The position numbers were made by a program, and so were the translations under genes. DNA of 64,000 nucleotides. Origin: Actinomarinicola tropica. GTDB taxonomy: Bacteria; Actinomycetota; Acidimicrobiia; Acidimicrobiales; SKKL01. Location: NCBI RefSeq assembly GCF_009650215.1, contig NZ_CP045851.1:2693001-2757000 (forward strand), given 5' to 3'. Below, in pieces: positions 1 through 8,604 of the stretch. The notes under the pieces were generated by a model. That model was not told the origin of the DNA. It searched no databases and was given only the letters and a program-made list of their open reading frames with translations. Numbering within the stretch: the stretch's first letter is position 1; each line of letters starts with the position of its first letter.

Positions 1-242
1 ATCTCGTGGCCGGCCTCCGAGATCGACGCGATGGCCCGTCGGTTCTCCTCGATCGCCGCGTCCTGGCCGACGACGAAGAACGTGATGCGCAGGTCGCGCT
101 CGGCGAGGACCGGCAGCACCCGCTCGGCCAGGGTATCGAGGTAGGTGGGGTGGTCCTCCCAACCGGGGTCGCCGTGGGTCATCTGGTAGGCCCACAGGTT
201 GTCGGCGTCCAGGGACAGCGAGGCGTACGGTCGTTCGGACAT
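1..242 (-). CDS. Polysaccharide deacetylase (NodB fold), N-terminal fragment
   Basis: Only the first 80 codons are inside the window; the rest runs off the left edge. The visible part reads as the opening of a NodB-type carbohydrate esterase: a first strand with acidic residues (SLDADNLWAY, residues 10-19, D12 and D14) and a second strand ITFFVVGQD (53-61), followed by SEAGHE, which in this family leads into the metal-binding GHEIGNHS motif. The ATG overlaps the stop of the upstream FAD oxidoreductase by one base, so the two are probably co-transcribed. The family removes acetyl groups from surface polysaccharides, which fits the glycan locus that follows. Catalytic residues beyond the edge cannot be checked. 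Confidence 0.75.
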   Translation of the reverse strand, partial: MSERPYASLSLDADNLWAYQMTHGDPGWEDHPTYLDTLAERVLPVLAERDLRITFFVVGQDAAIEENRRAIASISEAGHE

Positions 243-1588
243 CAGGGCTCCGTGCGGGACGTGGCGGGTGCGGCGTCGAGGTTCGCGACCTCGAGGACCT
301 GGTCGACGAGCGAGAGGGTGTCGTCGACGTTGAGAGTGGCGAAGGGCAGGTTGGCCGAGCCGGCCAGGTAGAGGCCGGGGACCGACGTGGCGATCGACGG
401 TTGGGTCTCCGAGTAGCGCAGCGTGGGCAGGGCGAAGACCTTCGGCACCCGCGAGACGCGCGCGGCGACGACCTGGGCGCGATCGAGGTCCGGGTACATG
501 CGCTCGAGGTACGGGAGGAACGCGTCGAGCACCTCGTCGTCCGACGCCCTCATGAGCGGATCGTCGGCGGTGGTGTACTTCGGGAGGTAGACGAGCGCCT
601 TGCCGTCGACCTCGGCCGGGTCGATGAACGCCGTCATCTCGACGACCGCCGTGAACGGCGTCTCGGGGTCGGTGATGTAGGTGAGGTAGTGCTCCGAGAG
701 CGAGCGGTCGAGCAGCAGCGAGGCGCAGACGATGCCCACGTACTCGACCGATTCGAGGCGGCGACGCTCGCCCTCGAGGAGGTCGGGGCAGAGCCGGGCG
801 GCGATCGGCGCCGCGGTGGTGACGACGACCCGGTCGACGTGGTCCGTGGCGGGGCCGTCCGGGCCGGCGGTGGTGATGTCGAGGCCGCCGCCCTCGGCGC
901 GACGGATGGCGCCGATGGGCGTGGCGAGGCGCAGCTCGACGCCCTCCCGCTCGAACGCGGTGGCGAACGCCGCGCACACCGTGGCGTAGCCCCCGTGGAC
1001 GTAGCCGAACATCTCCTTCTTCAGCCCCGACCGCCGGGCCGCGAACAGCCGCTGGATCGTGGCCCAGATGAACGCCGCCGACGCCCGGGGGTAGGTGTCG
1101 CCGAGCTTGGCGCGCAGCAGCGGCTTCCAGAAGGCCTCGAAGGCCGACGGCCCGCTCCACCGCCGCAACCAGGACTCGACCGTGCGGCGCTCCATGCGCT
1201 CACCGGAGCGGATGCGGGAGCCGAGCACGATCGTGCCGCCCATCCTCAGCTTGTCGAGCAGCGACAGGCCGGGGAGCTTCAGGAAGTCGACCGGACCCGA
1301 GAACGGGCGGATGACCCCGTCGGGCCCGTAGTAGCCGTTCTTCGTCTCGACCCATCGGATCTCGTCGTCGAGGATGCCGGCGGCCTCGTACATGGCGCGC
1401 GTGCGGGCGTCGGAGAGGAGCGTGACGTGGTAGTGGCGGTCCCAGGTGACCTCGCCGATCCGCCAGGGGGAGGCGAGCCCTCCCAGCTCCGGGGCCGCCT
1501 CGTACAGGGTGACGTCGTGCCCGTCACGCCTCAGCCGGAGCGCCAGGGTCATCCCCAGCACGCCTCCGCCTACGACCGCACACCTCAT
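242..1588 (-). CDS. NAD(P)/FAD-dependent oxidoreductase (amine oxidase / protoporphyrinogen oxidase-like)
   Basis: A 448-residue protein opening with a Rossmann dinucleotide-binding motif (VVGGGVLGMTLALRLRRDGH, from residue 4), then an E at the end of the second strand (LYEAAPELGG), the classic FAD signature of the amine oxidase superfamily. Near the C terminus, PGLYLAGSANLPFATLNVDD resembles the second FAD-contacting motif. I chose the ATG at 1588 because a GAGGAGCG ribosome site precedes it and homology starts there; the frame stays open further upstream. Similar flavoproteins occur in actinobacterial surface-glycan clusters, acting on unknown sugar or lipid substrates. It overlaps the downstream deacetylase by one base. 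A second relative sits at 6169-7494. The substrate is unknown. Confidence 0.8.
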   Translation of the reverse strand: MRCAVVGGGVLGMTLALRLRRDGHDVTLYEAAPELGGLASPWRIGEVTWDRHYHVTLLSDARTRAMYEAAGILDDEIRWVETKNGYYGPDGVIRPFSGPVDFLKLPGLSLLDKLRMGGTIVLGSRIRSGERMERRTVESWLRRWSGPSAFEAFWKPLLRAKLGDTYPRASAAFIWATIQRLFAARRSGLKKEMFGYVHGGYATVCAAFATAFEREGVELRLATPIGAIRRAEGGGLDITTAGPDGPATDHVDRVVVTTAAPIAARLCPDLLEGERRRLESVEYVGIVCASLLLDRSLSEHYLTYITDPETPFTAVVEMTAFIDPAEVDGKALVYLPKYTTADDPLMRASDDEVLDAFLPYLERMYPDLDRAQVVAARVSRVPKVFALPTLRYSETQPSIATSVPGLYLAGSANLPFATLNVDDTLSLVDQVLEVANLDAAPATSRTEP

Positions 1589-1670
1589 GTCTCGCTCCTC
1601 GGAACCGCGCGGGTCGTACGCTACTGTTCGTCGACCGGTGCCAGCGGGAGATGAGCGGAACGGCGTGGAG

Positions 1671-2219
1671 ATGACGTGGTTGGCCGATCCCTCCGCCATC
1701 GTCGAGGACGGCGCGGTCGTCGGTGACGGCACCCGGATCTGGCACCACGCCCACGTCCGCAGCGGCGCCCGCATCGGGGCCGGCTGCAGCCTCGGCAAGA
1801 ACGTCTACGTCGACGCGGGCGTGCGACTCGGCGACGGGGTGAAGGTCCAGAACAACGTCAGCATCTACCGCGGCGTCGACATCGGCGACGAGGTGTTCCT
1901 CGGCCCGTCCTGCGTCTTCACCAACGACCTCCTCCCCCGGGCGGGCAACGACGACTTCCGGGTCGTGCCCACCACGGTGCGCCGGGGCGCGTCGATCGGC
2001 GCCAACGTCACCATCGTCTGCGGGACCACGCTCGGCGAGTGGTCGATGGTCGCCGCCGGGTCCGTGGTGACCCGCGACGTCGCCCCCCACCAGCTGGTGC
2101 TCGGCAACCCCGCCCGCCACCACGGCTGGGTGTGCCGGCGGGGCCACGTGGTCTCCCGAGCTGCCGAACCGCCCCCCGACCCCGACCGCTGCCCGGCCTG
2201 CGAGGAGCCCGCCCCGTGA
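1671..2219 (+). CDS. Hexapeptide-repeat N-acetyltransferase (WbpD/WlbB-like)
   Basis: A 182-residue left-handed beta-helix acyltransferase. Hexapeptide turns run from about residue 8 to 150, including GKNVYVDAGVRLGDGVKVQN and NNVSIYRGVDIGDEVFLGPS, very like WbpD/WlbB, which acetylate the 3-amino group of UDP-2-acetamido-3-amino-glucuronate. The C terminus carries CRRGH...CPAC, a possible small zinc site that WbpD relatives often show. The start is either the ATG at 1671 or the in-frame GTG at 1665; a GGGAG lies at 1646-1650. Its TGA overlaps the GTG of the next gene, a DegT aminotransferase that would supply its amino-sugar substrate. The specific sugar is inferred from family and context. 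Confidence 0.85.
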   Translation: MTWLADPSAIVEDGAVVGDGTRIWHHAHVRSGARIGAGCSLGKNVYVDAGVRLGDGVKVQNNVSIYRGVDIGDEVFLGPSCVFTNDLLPRAGNDDFRVVPTTVRRGASIGANVTIVCGTTLGEWSMVAAGSVVTRDVAPHQLVLGNPARHHGWVCRRGHVVSRAAEPPPDPDRCPACEEPAP

Positions 2220-3316
2220 TCCCCATCACCGTCGTCCGCTGCGAGGAGGAGGAGCTCGCCCTCGTCGAGGAGGTCATCCGCTCGGGGATGCTCGCCCAGG
2301 GGCCGATGGTCGAGCGCTTCGAGGCCGCCTGCCGGGAGATGACCGGTGCCGCGCACGCCGTCGCCGTCAACAGCGGGACGACGGCGCTGGTCGTGGCCCT
2401 CGAGGCGCTCCGCCTCGCGCCGGGCTCCGAGGTCGTCACCTCCCCGTTCACGTTCGTGGCCACGCTGAACGCCATCCTCGAAGCCGGCGCGACGGCACGC
2501 TTCGCCGACATCTCCGAGGACGACTTCAACCTCGACCCGACCCGGCTCGACGGCGTCGTCGGCGACGCCACCGCCGCGATCATGCCGGTGCACCTCTACG
2601 GCCAGGCCGCCGACATGGACCCGATCGTCCGCATCGCCACGGAGTCCGGGGCGACGGTCGTCGAGGATGCGGCGCAGGCGCACGGCGCCACCTACGGGGG
2701 GCGCCCGGTCGGCACCTACGGCCTGGCCACGTTCAGCTTCTACGCGACCAAGAACCTGCAGTGCGGGGAGGGCGGCGTGGTCACCACCGACGACGACGAG
2801 CTCGCGGACCGGATGCGGGTCCTCCGCAACCAGGGCATGCGGGACCGGTACCAGTACGAGGTCCCGGGCCACAACTACCGCCTGTCGGACCTCGCCGCCG
2901 CCGTCGCCGTGCCGCAGTTCGCACGGCTCGACGCCGTCGTGGCGGCACGGTCCGCGAACGCCGCCTACTACGGGGAGGCGCTGGCGGGCATCGAGGGGCT
3001 CGTCACGCCGACGGTCCGACCGGGCCGCCGTCACGTGTGGCACCAGTACACGGTGCGCATCGCCCCCGACGCCCGGCTCGGGCGCGACGAGCTGGTCGAC
3101 GCCCTCGTCGCCGCCGGGGTCGGCGCCGGCGTCTACTACCCGGGGGCCGTCTACGACCACGACTGCTTCCGCGCCGACCCGCGCGTCCGGATCGACGGCG
3201 GCTGCCCGGTGGCCGAACGGGTGGCGACCGAGGTCGTCAGCCTTCCCGTGCACCAGCACCTGACCGACGCCGATCGCGAGCAGGTGGCCGACACGGTCCG
3301 CCGGCTGCTCACCTGA
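2216..3316 (+). CDS. DegT/DnrJ/EryC1/StrS PLP-dependent sugar aminotransferase
   Basis: A 366-residue fold-type-I aminotransferase. Visible landmarks: NSGTTALVVAL (52-62, PLP phosphate binding), VVEDAAQAHGA (148-158, D151 contacts the pyridine nitrogen) and FSFYATKNLQCGEGG, where K179 should form the Schiff base. The family transfers an amino group from glutamate to a keto-sugar nucleotide. Placed between a WbpD-like acetyltransferase and a UDP-GlcNAc 2-epimerase, the likely substrate is a UDP-3-keto-hexuronate, as for WbpE/WlbC. It starts with GTG at 2216, overlapping the previous stop by GTGA, which implies translational coupling. The family call is firm; the exact sugar is inference. Confidence 0.92.
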   Translation: MIPITVVRCEEEELALVEEVIRSGMLAQGPMVERFEAACREMTGAAHAVAVNSGTTALVVALEALRLAPGSEVVTSPFTFVATLNAILEAGATARFADISEDDFNLDPTRLDGVVGDATAAIMPVHLYGQAADMDPIVRIATESGATVVEDAAQAHGATYGGRPVGTYGLATFSFYATKNLQCGEGGVVTTDDDELADRMRVLRNQGMRDRYQYEVPGHNYRLSDLAAAVAVPQFARLDAVVAARSANAAYYGEALAGIEGLVTPTVRPGRRHVWHQYTVRIAPDARLGRDELVDALVAAGVGAGVYYPGAVYDHDCFRADPRVRIDGGCPVAERVATEVVSLPVHQHLTDADREQVADTVRRLLT

Positions 3317-3339
3317 CCACCCGCCTCGAGGAGGAACCC

Positions 3340-4428
3340 GTGGAACCGTCCGTCGCCGTCGTCTTCGGTACGCGCCCGGAGATGATCAAGCTGGCGCCGA
3401 TCGTGCGGGCGCTCGGTCCCCGCGCCCGGGTCGTGCACACGGGGCAGCACTTCGACGACAGCATGAGCCGGACCTTCCTCGACCAGCTCCGCATCGGTGA
3501 CCCCGACCACCACCTGGAGGTCGGCGGCCTGACGCGCGGCGCCCAGATCGGCCACGCGACCGTCGCCATCGAGCACCTCCTGCTCGAGACGCGCCCCGAC
3601 GTCGTCGTCGTGCAGGGCGACACGAACTCGGGCCTCGCCGGCGCGCTGGCGGCCAACGCGGCAGAGATCCCGATCGTGCACCTCGAGGCCGGGCTCCGGA
3701 GCTTCGACCGGGCCATGCCCGAGGAGCACAACCGGGTGCTGATCGACGCCCTCGCCGACCGCTGCCTCGCGCCCCACGAGACCAACGCCCGGCTGCTCGA
3801 GGCCGAGGGCATCGCGGCGGACCGCATCCGGGTCACCGGGAGCACGTTGCGGGACGCCCTCGTCGACATGCTGCCGGGCGACGACGCCCGCGCCGCGCTG
3901 CGGGACGACCTCGGCGTCGAGGCCGACCGCTACGTGCTCGCCACGGTCCACCGCGCCGAGAACGCCGACTCCGAGGACAAGCTCCGCACGATCCTCACCC
4001 AGCTGGGCGACCTCGAGCTCCCGGTCGTCCTTCCGCTCCACCCGCGCACGCGGGCGCGTGCCGCGGAGTTCGACCTGGGTGGCCTGCTCGACCGGCTGAC
4101 CGTGGTCGAGCCGCTCGGCTACCGCGAGTTCATCGGGTTGGCCGCCGACTGCGCCCTGATGGTGAGCGACTCGGGTGGCGTCCAGGAGGAGGCGACGATC
4201 GTCAAGCGTCCCGTGGTCATCGTCCGCAACTCGACCGAGCGGCCGGAGATCCTCGGCACGTTCGCCCACCTGGTCCCCGTCGGCCCCGGCATCGGCGACA
4301 CCGCCCGCGAGCTGCTCACCGACGTCGCCGCGACCCACGCGGCGCTGGCGGCGCTGCCGTACCCCTACGGCGACGACGCCACGGCGCGCTGCGTCGCGGC
4401 GATCGCCGAGCTCGTCGGCGGACGCTGA
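3340..4428 (+). CDS. wecB: UDP-N-acetylglucosamine 2-epimerase (non-hydrolysing)
   Basis: A 362-residue GT-B-like epimerase that interconverts UDP-GlcNAc-type and UDP-ManNAc-type nucleotides. It shows FGTRPEMIKLAPIVRAL at the N terminus, HTGQHFD, GDTNSGLAGALAAN, HLEAGLRSFDRAMPEEHNR and the C-terminal UDP-site motif DSGGVQEEA. The GTG at 3340 is preceded by AGGAGG (3329-3334) with five bases of spacing, which fixes the start. With the acetyltransferase and aminotransferase just upstream it would complete a route like WbpB-E-D-I to a UDP-ManNAc3NAcA-type donor, so WbpI/WlbD is an alternative name. The epimerase role is well supported; use of a modified substrate is inference. Confidence 0.92.
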   Translation: MEPSVAVVFGTRPEMIKLAPIVRALGPRARVVHTGQHFDDSMSRTFLDQLRIGDPDHHLEVGGLTRGAQIGHATVAIEHLLLETRPDVVVVQGDTNSGLAGALAANAAEIPIVHLEAGLRSFDRAMPEEHNRVLIDALADRCLAPHETNARLLEAEGIAADRIRVTGSTLRDALVDMLPGDDARAALRDDLGVEADRYVLATVHRAENADSEDKLRTILTQLGDLELPVVLPLHPRTRARAAEFDLGGLLDRLTVVEPLGYREFIGLAADCALMVSDSGGVQEEATIVKRPVVIVRNSTERPEILGTFAHLVPVGPGIGDTARELLTDVAATHAALAALPYPYGDDATARCVAAIAELVGGR

Positions 4429-4506
4429 CGTCGCGCCGACGGCCGACCGGCGCAAGGGCAGCTGTGGCATGCTGGGACCACGGTTGCCCACAGGCGCGAG
4501 GGACCG

Positions 4507-5037
4507 ATGACGCAGCACGCGGACGCAGGCGACGACGGTGGCGACCGAGGTAGGGGACTCGACCCCACCGACCCGGTCGCGTTCCGGACGGCGCTCGGCA
4601 ACTTCGCCTCCGGCGTCACCGCCGTCTGCGCCCTCGATGGCGCGGGCCGACCCATCGGTCTCACGGTCAGCTCCTTCGCCTCGGCATCGCTCGACCCACC
4701 GCTCGTGTCCTTCTGCGTGAACCGCGGCTCGTGGACGTGGACCCAGGTCCGGTCCTCCCGGCGCTTCGCGGTGAGCGTCCTGTCCGAGGCGCACGGCTCG
4801 ATCTGTCGGCAGCTGGCGCGACCCGGGGACGACCGCTTCGCAGGGGTGGCGTGGTCGCCAGCCCCGTCCGGCGCACCGGTCGTGGACGACGCGCTCGCGT
4901 GGTTCGACTGCACGATCGCCGGCGAGCACGAGGCGGGCGACCACGACCTCGTCGTCGCCGAGGTGCGGGCGATGGACGTCGCCACCCGGCCCGGGGACCC
5001 GCTCATCTTCTTCCGCAGCCAGCTCCGAGGCCTGTGA
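4507..5037 (+). CDS. Flavin reductase family protein (FMN-binding split barrel)
   Basis: A 176-residue protein with the flavin-reductase-like FMN-binding fold: FASGVTAVCALDG, GLTVSSFASASLDPPLVSFC and later HDLVVAEVRAMDV are typical of the reductase components that supply reduced flavin to monooxygenases. No partner monooxygenase is visible nearby. It sits between the sugar-nucleotide genes and a methyltransferase on the same strand, 78 bases after the epimerase gene, and may be under separate control; a GC-rich inverted repeat (arms 4433-4438 and 4448-4453) lies in that gap. The first ATG was used as start. A link to glycan synthesis is by position only. Confidence 0.85.
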   Translation: MTQHADAGDDGGDRGRGLDPTDPVAFRTALGNFASGVTAVCALDGAGRPIGLTVSSFASASLDPPLVSFCVNRGSWTWTQVRSSRRFAVSVLSEAHGSICRQLARPGDDRFAGVAWSPAPSGAPVVDDALAWFDCTIAGEHEAGDHDLVVAEVRAMDVATRPGDPLIFFRSQLRGL

Positions 5038-5070
5038 CGCCCCTCGTCGTCGCGGCCTAGCATCCTGCGC

Positions 5071-6168
5071 GTGACAGCTGAGGTCGAAGCCACCGACGAC
5101 CGGGCGGGGTACGAGCGGTACGTCCCCGCACCTCGTGGAGCGTTCCTGCGCCGGCGAACGGGGGGCGACGCCCCCCCGCGCATCGCGCGCGGCTGGCGCA
5201 CCGTCGCGCGACGTCCTCGAGGGCGGGGCGCACCGCTCCGGCTCGAGAGTGTGCCCTGCGACCTGTGCGGGCCGACCATCGTCGAACCGCTCGCTGTCGG
5301 CGAGGACTTCGAGTACTGGACCAGCCCCGACGCGTTCCTGGCGGTGCGCTGCACGACCTGCGGGCTCGTGTACCTCGACCCCCGCCCCACGGTGGAGGAG
5401 CTCGACCGGATCTACCCCCCGGAGTACCACGCCTTCGACTTCTCCGAGGAGCGGTTCGGCCTCGTCTACAAGGTACGGGAGCGACTGGAGGCTCGTCGGG
5501 TGCTCCGGTGGGCCGGTGGCCTCTCCGACGACGCCGTCATCCTCGACGTCGGGTGCGGCGACGGCTTCCACCTCGACCTGCTCCGGCGCTACGGCCGTGG
5601 GACCTGGACGGTGCAGGGCGTCGAGCCTGATGCACGTGCCGCCTCCGCGGCCCGCGCACGGGGCCTCGTCGTCCACGACACCGTGCTCGCCGACGCCGAC
5701 ATCGACCCGGGGTCGGTCGACCTCGCCTTCCTCATCCAGACGATCGAGCACGTGCCGTCGCCCGTCGAGCTCCTCCAGCAGGTGCACGACGTGCTGGCAC
5801 CGGGCGGTCGCCTGGTCGTGGTCACCGACAACGTGGGGTCGCCCGACTTCCGCATCTTCCGCTCCCGCCACTGGGGCGGGTACCACTTCCCCCGCCACTG
5901 GCACCTCTACGACCGCACCACCCTCGCGGCCACCGCGGAGGCGGGCGGGCTCGAGGTCGAGTCCATCGGCACCGTCGTCAGCCCGGTGAACTGGGTCTAC
6001 TCGCTGCGGAACATGCTGGTGGACCTGCGCGCGCCGGAGTGGGCGATCCGGCCGCTCAGCCTCGAGGGCTCCGTCGCCCTGGCCGCGGGGACCGTGCTCG
6101 ACAGCGCGTTCCAGCTCGCGGGCCGCGGCGCGCTGCTGCGAGGTGTGTTCCGCCGCCCCGGCAGCTGA
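5071..6168 (+). CDS. Class I SAM-dependent methyltransferase with N-terminal zinc-ribbon-like motif
   Basis: A 365-residue protein. CDLCG and CTTCG (about residues 67-95) form a CxxC...CxxC pair followed by LVYLDPRP, the usual N-terminal layout of glycan-locus methyltransferases. The SAM site is VILDVGCGDGFHLDLLRR, then VDLAFLIQTIEHV and VLAPGGRLVVVT in the usual order. The GTG at 5071 follows a TAGCAT hexamer (5058-5063) by seven bases, so the transcript may be nearly leaderless. The stop is immediately followed by the stop of the convergent FAD oxidoreductase. The acceptor is unknown, probably a sugar or lipid-linked glycan of this locus. Confidence 0.88.
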   Translation: MTAEVEATDDRAGYERYVPAPRGAFLRRRTGGDAPPRIARGWRTVARRPRGRGAPLRLESVPCDLCGPTIVEPLAVGEDFEYWTSPDAFLAVRCTTCGLVYLDPRPTVEELDRIYPPEYHAFDFSEERFGLVYKVRERLEARRVLRWAGGLSDDAVILDVGCGDGFHLDLLRRYGRGTWTVQGVEPDARAASAARARGLVVHDTVLADADIDPGSVDLAFLIQTIEHVPSPVELLQQVHDVLAPGGRLVVVTDNVGSPDFRIFRSRHWGGYHFPRHWHLYDRTTLAATAEAGGLEVESIGTVVSPVNWVYSLRNMLVDLRAPEWAIRPLSLEGSVALAAGTVLDSAFQLAGRGALLRGVFRRPGS

Positions 6169-7494
6169 TCAGACCGTGACGGCGGCGTCGTTCGACTCGG
6201 CCCAGTCGTGGACCCGCCGCAGGGTGCGCCAGTAGACGTCCTCCATGAGGATGTGGGCGAACTCGCCGTTGCGCCCGATCGACAGGAGCCCGTCGATGCC
6301 CGTGCTCTCGGTGAACTCCTTGCGACGCTCCTCGTACTCCCGGAGGTATACGGGGTACGCGATCGGCGTGCGCACGACGCGCGTGCCGAGATGACGGCCG
6401 CGGATGTCGGGGACGATCTCCTCGAGCGCCGTCAGGCACCGGTGGGCGAGGGCGTCCTCGTCGGCGGTCCAGACCTCGTCGCCGACCTCGCAGCCGATGT
6501 CGCAGGTCACGATGGTCTTCCCCGCCGGAGCCTGGAGCGGCATCGACAGCGGCGCCTCGGTGAGGCGGAAGAAGGGGAAGTGCTCCTCGGGCGTCCAGAC
6601 GACCACCTCCGGCAGCAGGCCCCGCCCGTCGAGGAAGAGGTTGACGAACGTCATGGGCCGGTAGCGGAAGCCGGCCAGGTCGTCGAGGCGGTCTGTGCCG
6701 CTCACGATCTTCGGGAGGATGTGCACCGGCGCGGTGCTGACCACGAGGTCGGCCTCGATCTCGGCGTCGCCGGCGCGCACCCCTACCACGGTGTCGCCGT
6801 CGGTCGCGATGCCCTGGACCGGGGTACTGAGGTGCAACTCGGCCTCCGATGCCGCGAGCAGCGCCTCGCAGATCGCGACGACGCCGTCCTCGGGGTACAC
6901 GTGGAAGACGCCGGCCGCTTCGGGCGCCTCGTGGCTGTAGCCGAGCGAGACCGCTCGCCGGGTCAGCCTGGACGCCGCACGGAGGAACAGCGTGTGGGGG
7001 ATGCTCGACGGGATGTTCCCGCCGACCGACGCCGCGAGCTCGTCGGCCGTCGCACCGGACCACGCCTCGACGAGCGGGATCGCGATCTCCTCGGCGAGAC
7101 GATCGCCGTAGGCGCCGCGGAACCACTCCCGGGCGGTGCGCGGCTCACGACCGCCACCGCCGAGCACGGCTCGGGCCGCAGGGAACGCGTAGCGCGGGTC
7201 GACCATCAGCCCGAGGGGGTACTGGTAGGAGCGCCCACGGATCCACACCGCCTCGCCGTACTGCGCCACCGTGCGGCACTCGGCGCCGACGCCGACGGCA
7301 GCGGCGAGGCGGTTGGTGATGAAGTGCACGCCGACGTCGTAGGAGAAGCCGCGCTCGTCCCGCTCGGAGGCGGCGAGCCCCGCGATGCGGGAACTGGCCT
7401 CGAACACCTCGCACTCGACGCCGCGCCGGGTGAGCTCGCGCGCCGCGACGAGACCTGCGAGTCCCGCACCCACGACGACGGCCTTGTGTCGCAT
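6169..7494 (-). CDS. NAD(P)/FAD-dependent amine oxidase-like flavoprotein
   Basis: A 441-residue flavoprotein with VVVGAGLAGLVAARELTRRG at residues 6-25 and the adenine-ribose-binding E in EVFEASSRIAGLA. The fold type is that of protoporphyrinogen oxidase, phytoene desaturase and UDP-galactopyranose mutase relatives. It is distantly related to the flavoprotein at 242-1588 but not a recent copy. The ATG at 7494 has a purine-rich GGGAGCGGAGCGGA just upstream, and a TAGGGT hexamer lies about 40 bases before it. It follows a glycosyltransferase gene on the same strand. The substrate is unknown; oxidation or ring isomerisation of a lipid-linked sugar is one possibility. Confidence 0.78.
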   Translation of the reverse strand: MRHKAVVVGAGLAGLVAARELTRRGVECEVFEASSRIAGLAASERDERGFSYDVGVHFITNRLAAAVGVGAECRTVAQYGEAVWIRGRSYQYPLGLMVDPRYAFPAARAVLGGGGREPRTAREWFRGAYGDRLAEEIAIPLVEAWSGATADELAASVGGNIPSSIPHTLFLRAASRLTRRAVSLGYSHEAPEAAGVFHVYPEDGVVAICEALLAASEAELHLSTPVQGIATDGDTVVGVRAGDAEIEADLVVSTAPVHILPKIVSGTDRLDDLAGFRYRPMTFVNLFLDGRGLLPEVVVWTPEEHFPFFRLTEAPLSMPLQAPAGKTIVTCDIGCEVGDEVWTADEDALAHRCLTALEEIVPDIRGRHLGTRVVRTPIAYPVYLREYEERRKEFTESTGIDGLLSIGRNGEFAHILMEDVYWRTLRRVHDWAESNDAAVTV

Positions 7495-7532
7495 TCCGCT
7501 CCGCTCCCTGCGTTCGTTCCGGACGGGAAACC

Positions 7533-8600
7533 CTAGAGCAACGGCGCACCCGACCGACGGCGTCGTCGGGCCAGCGCCTGGCGCAGCGCCACCCAACGCC
7601 AGTACGCAATCGACCACGCCCGCGACAGGCCCCTGACGTCGGGCTCGCCGCCGCGGACGAGCTGGTGCCGGACGACGAACGAGCGGGGCGCCACCGTGTA
7701 GGCGATGGCGGCGAGCAGCTGCCCCGTCGAGCCGTTCCCTGCGTCCACGGCCCGCATCTCCCGCCACGCGGCGCGACGACTCGGCGCGCGCAGGCGCGCC
7801 CGTGCGCGGTGCAGGTCGAGGTAGACGTCGTCCCAGGCGCGCAGGTCCTCGACGAGCAGCTGGTGGCCCGCCGCCGCGGCCGCCTCGACAAGGGTGGCGT
7901 GTTCCGTGTCGGCCATCGCCAGTCGCTTGTCGAGCTTCGCGACCATCGCCGGCACGTCGACCCCGTCGACTCGTCGCATGTCGGAGCCGCTGTGGGAGCG
8001 GTAGACGCCGAGCGGCTGCTGGGTGCTGGCGACCGGACCGAGGAACGGCACCGTGCGCACGAGGTACGACTCCGCGAAGTTGCGGAAGCGGTCGTCGGGG
8101 ATCGGGCCAACGGCGTCGAGCGCGCTCCGCCGCACAGCGATGCCGCTCGTGACCGCGAACGAGGGCAAGCCCTCTGCGAGGACGGCGGACACGAGGTCGC
8201 CACCGGGGAGGTGCCCGCTCGGGCAGCACCCGTGCTCACCGCCCCGCTCGTCCCGGATGACGAGGGGGTGCCAAGCCATGACCACGGCCGGGTCCGCGAA
8301 CGCCTCCTCGACCCAGGCGAGCCGACCCGGGGCCGCCAGGTCGTCGGCATCCAGGAGCACGACGACGTCGCCGGTCGACTCGGCGATCCCGCGGTTCACG
8401 GCGCTGGCCATCCCGCCGTTCGCCTTGCGCACCACGATGACGCCCTCCCGTGCCGCCGCCACCTCGGCCGAGCGGTCGGTCGAGCCGTCGTCCACGACGA
8501 TCAGCTCGTCGGGTGCGCGGGTACCGGTCAGCACGCTGTCGAGCGCCTGCCCCACGAAGCGCTCGTAGTCGAAGCACGGCACGACGACCGAGATCCTCAC
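7533..8600 (-). CDS. Family 2 glycosyltransferase
   Basis: A 355-residue GT-A glycosyltransferase: ISVVVPCFDYERFVGQALDS at the N terminus, DELIVVDDGSTDRSAEV and VVLLDADDLAAPGRL, the last containing the DxD-type nucleotide-sugar and metal site. It would transfer a sugar from an NDP donor at the cytoplasmic face. I took the GTG at 8600, four bases after the upstream gene's stop; GGGGGAG lies 11 bases before it. An in-frame ATG at 8636 would add 12 residues and overlap the upstream gene. It follows a polytopic membrane protein on the same strand. Confidence 0.9.
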   Translation of the reverse strand: MRISVVVPCFDYERFVGQALDSVLTGTRAPDELIVVDDGSTDRSAEVAAAREGVIVVRKANGGMASAVNRGIAESTGDVVVLLDADDLAAPGRLAWVEEAFADPAVVMAWHPLVIRDERGGEHGCCPSGHLPGGDLVSAVLAEGLPSFAVTSGIAVRRSALDAVGPIPDDRFRNFAESYLVRTVPFLGPVASTQQPLGVYRSHSGSDMRRVDGVDVPAMVAKLDKRLAMADTEHATLVEAAAAAGHQLLVEDLRAWDDVYLDLHRARARLRAPSRRAAWREMRAVDAGNGSTGQLLAAIAYTVAPRSFVVRHQLVRGGEPDVRGLSRAWSIAYWRWVALRQALARRRRRSGAPLL

Positions 8601-8604
8601 GAGA

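Noticed and set aside
4429-4506. GC hairpin after the 2-epimerase as a terminator
   Set aside because: A 6-bp stem with a 9-base loop and no T-run; too weak at this GC content to call.
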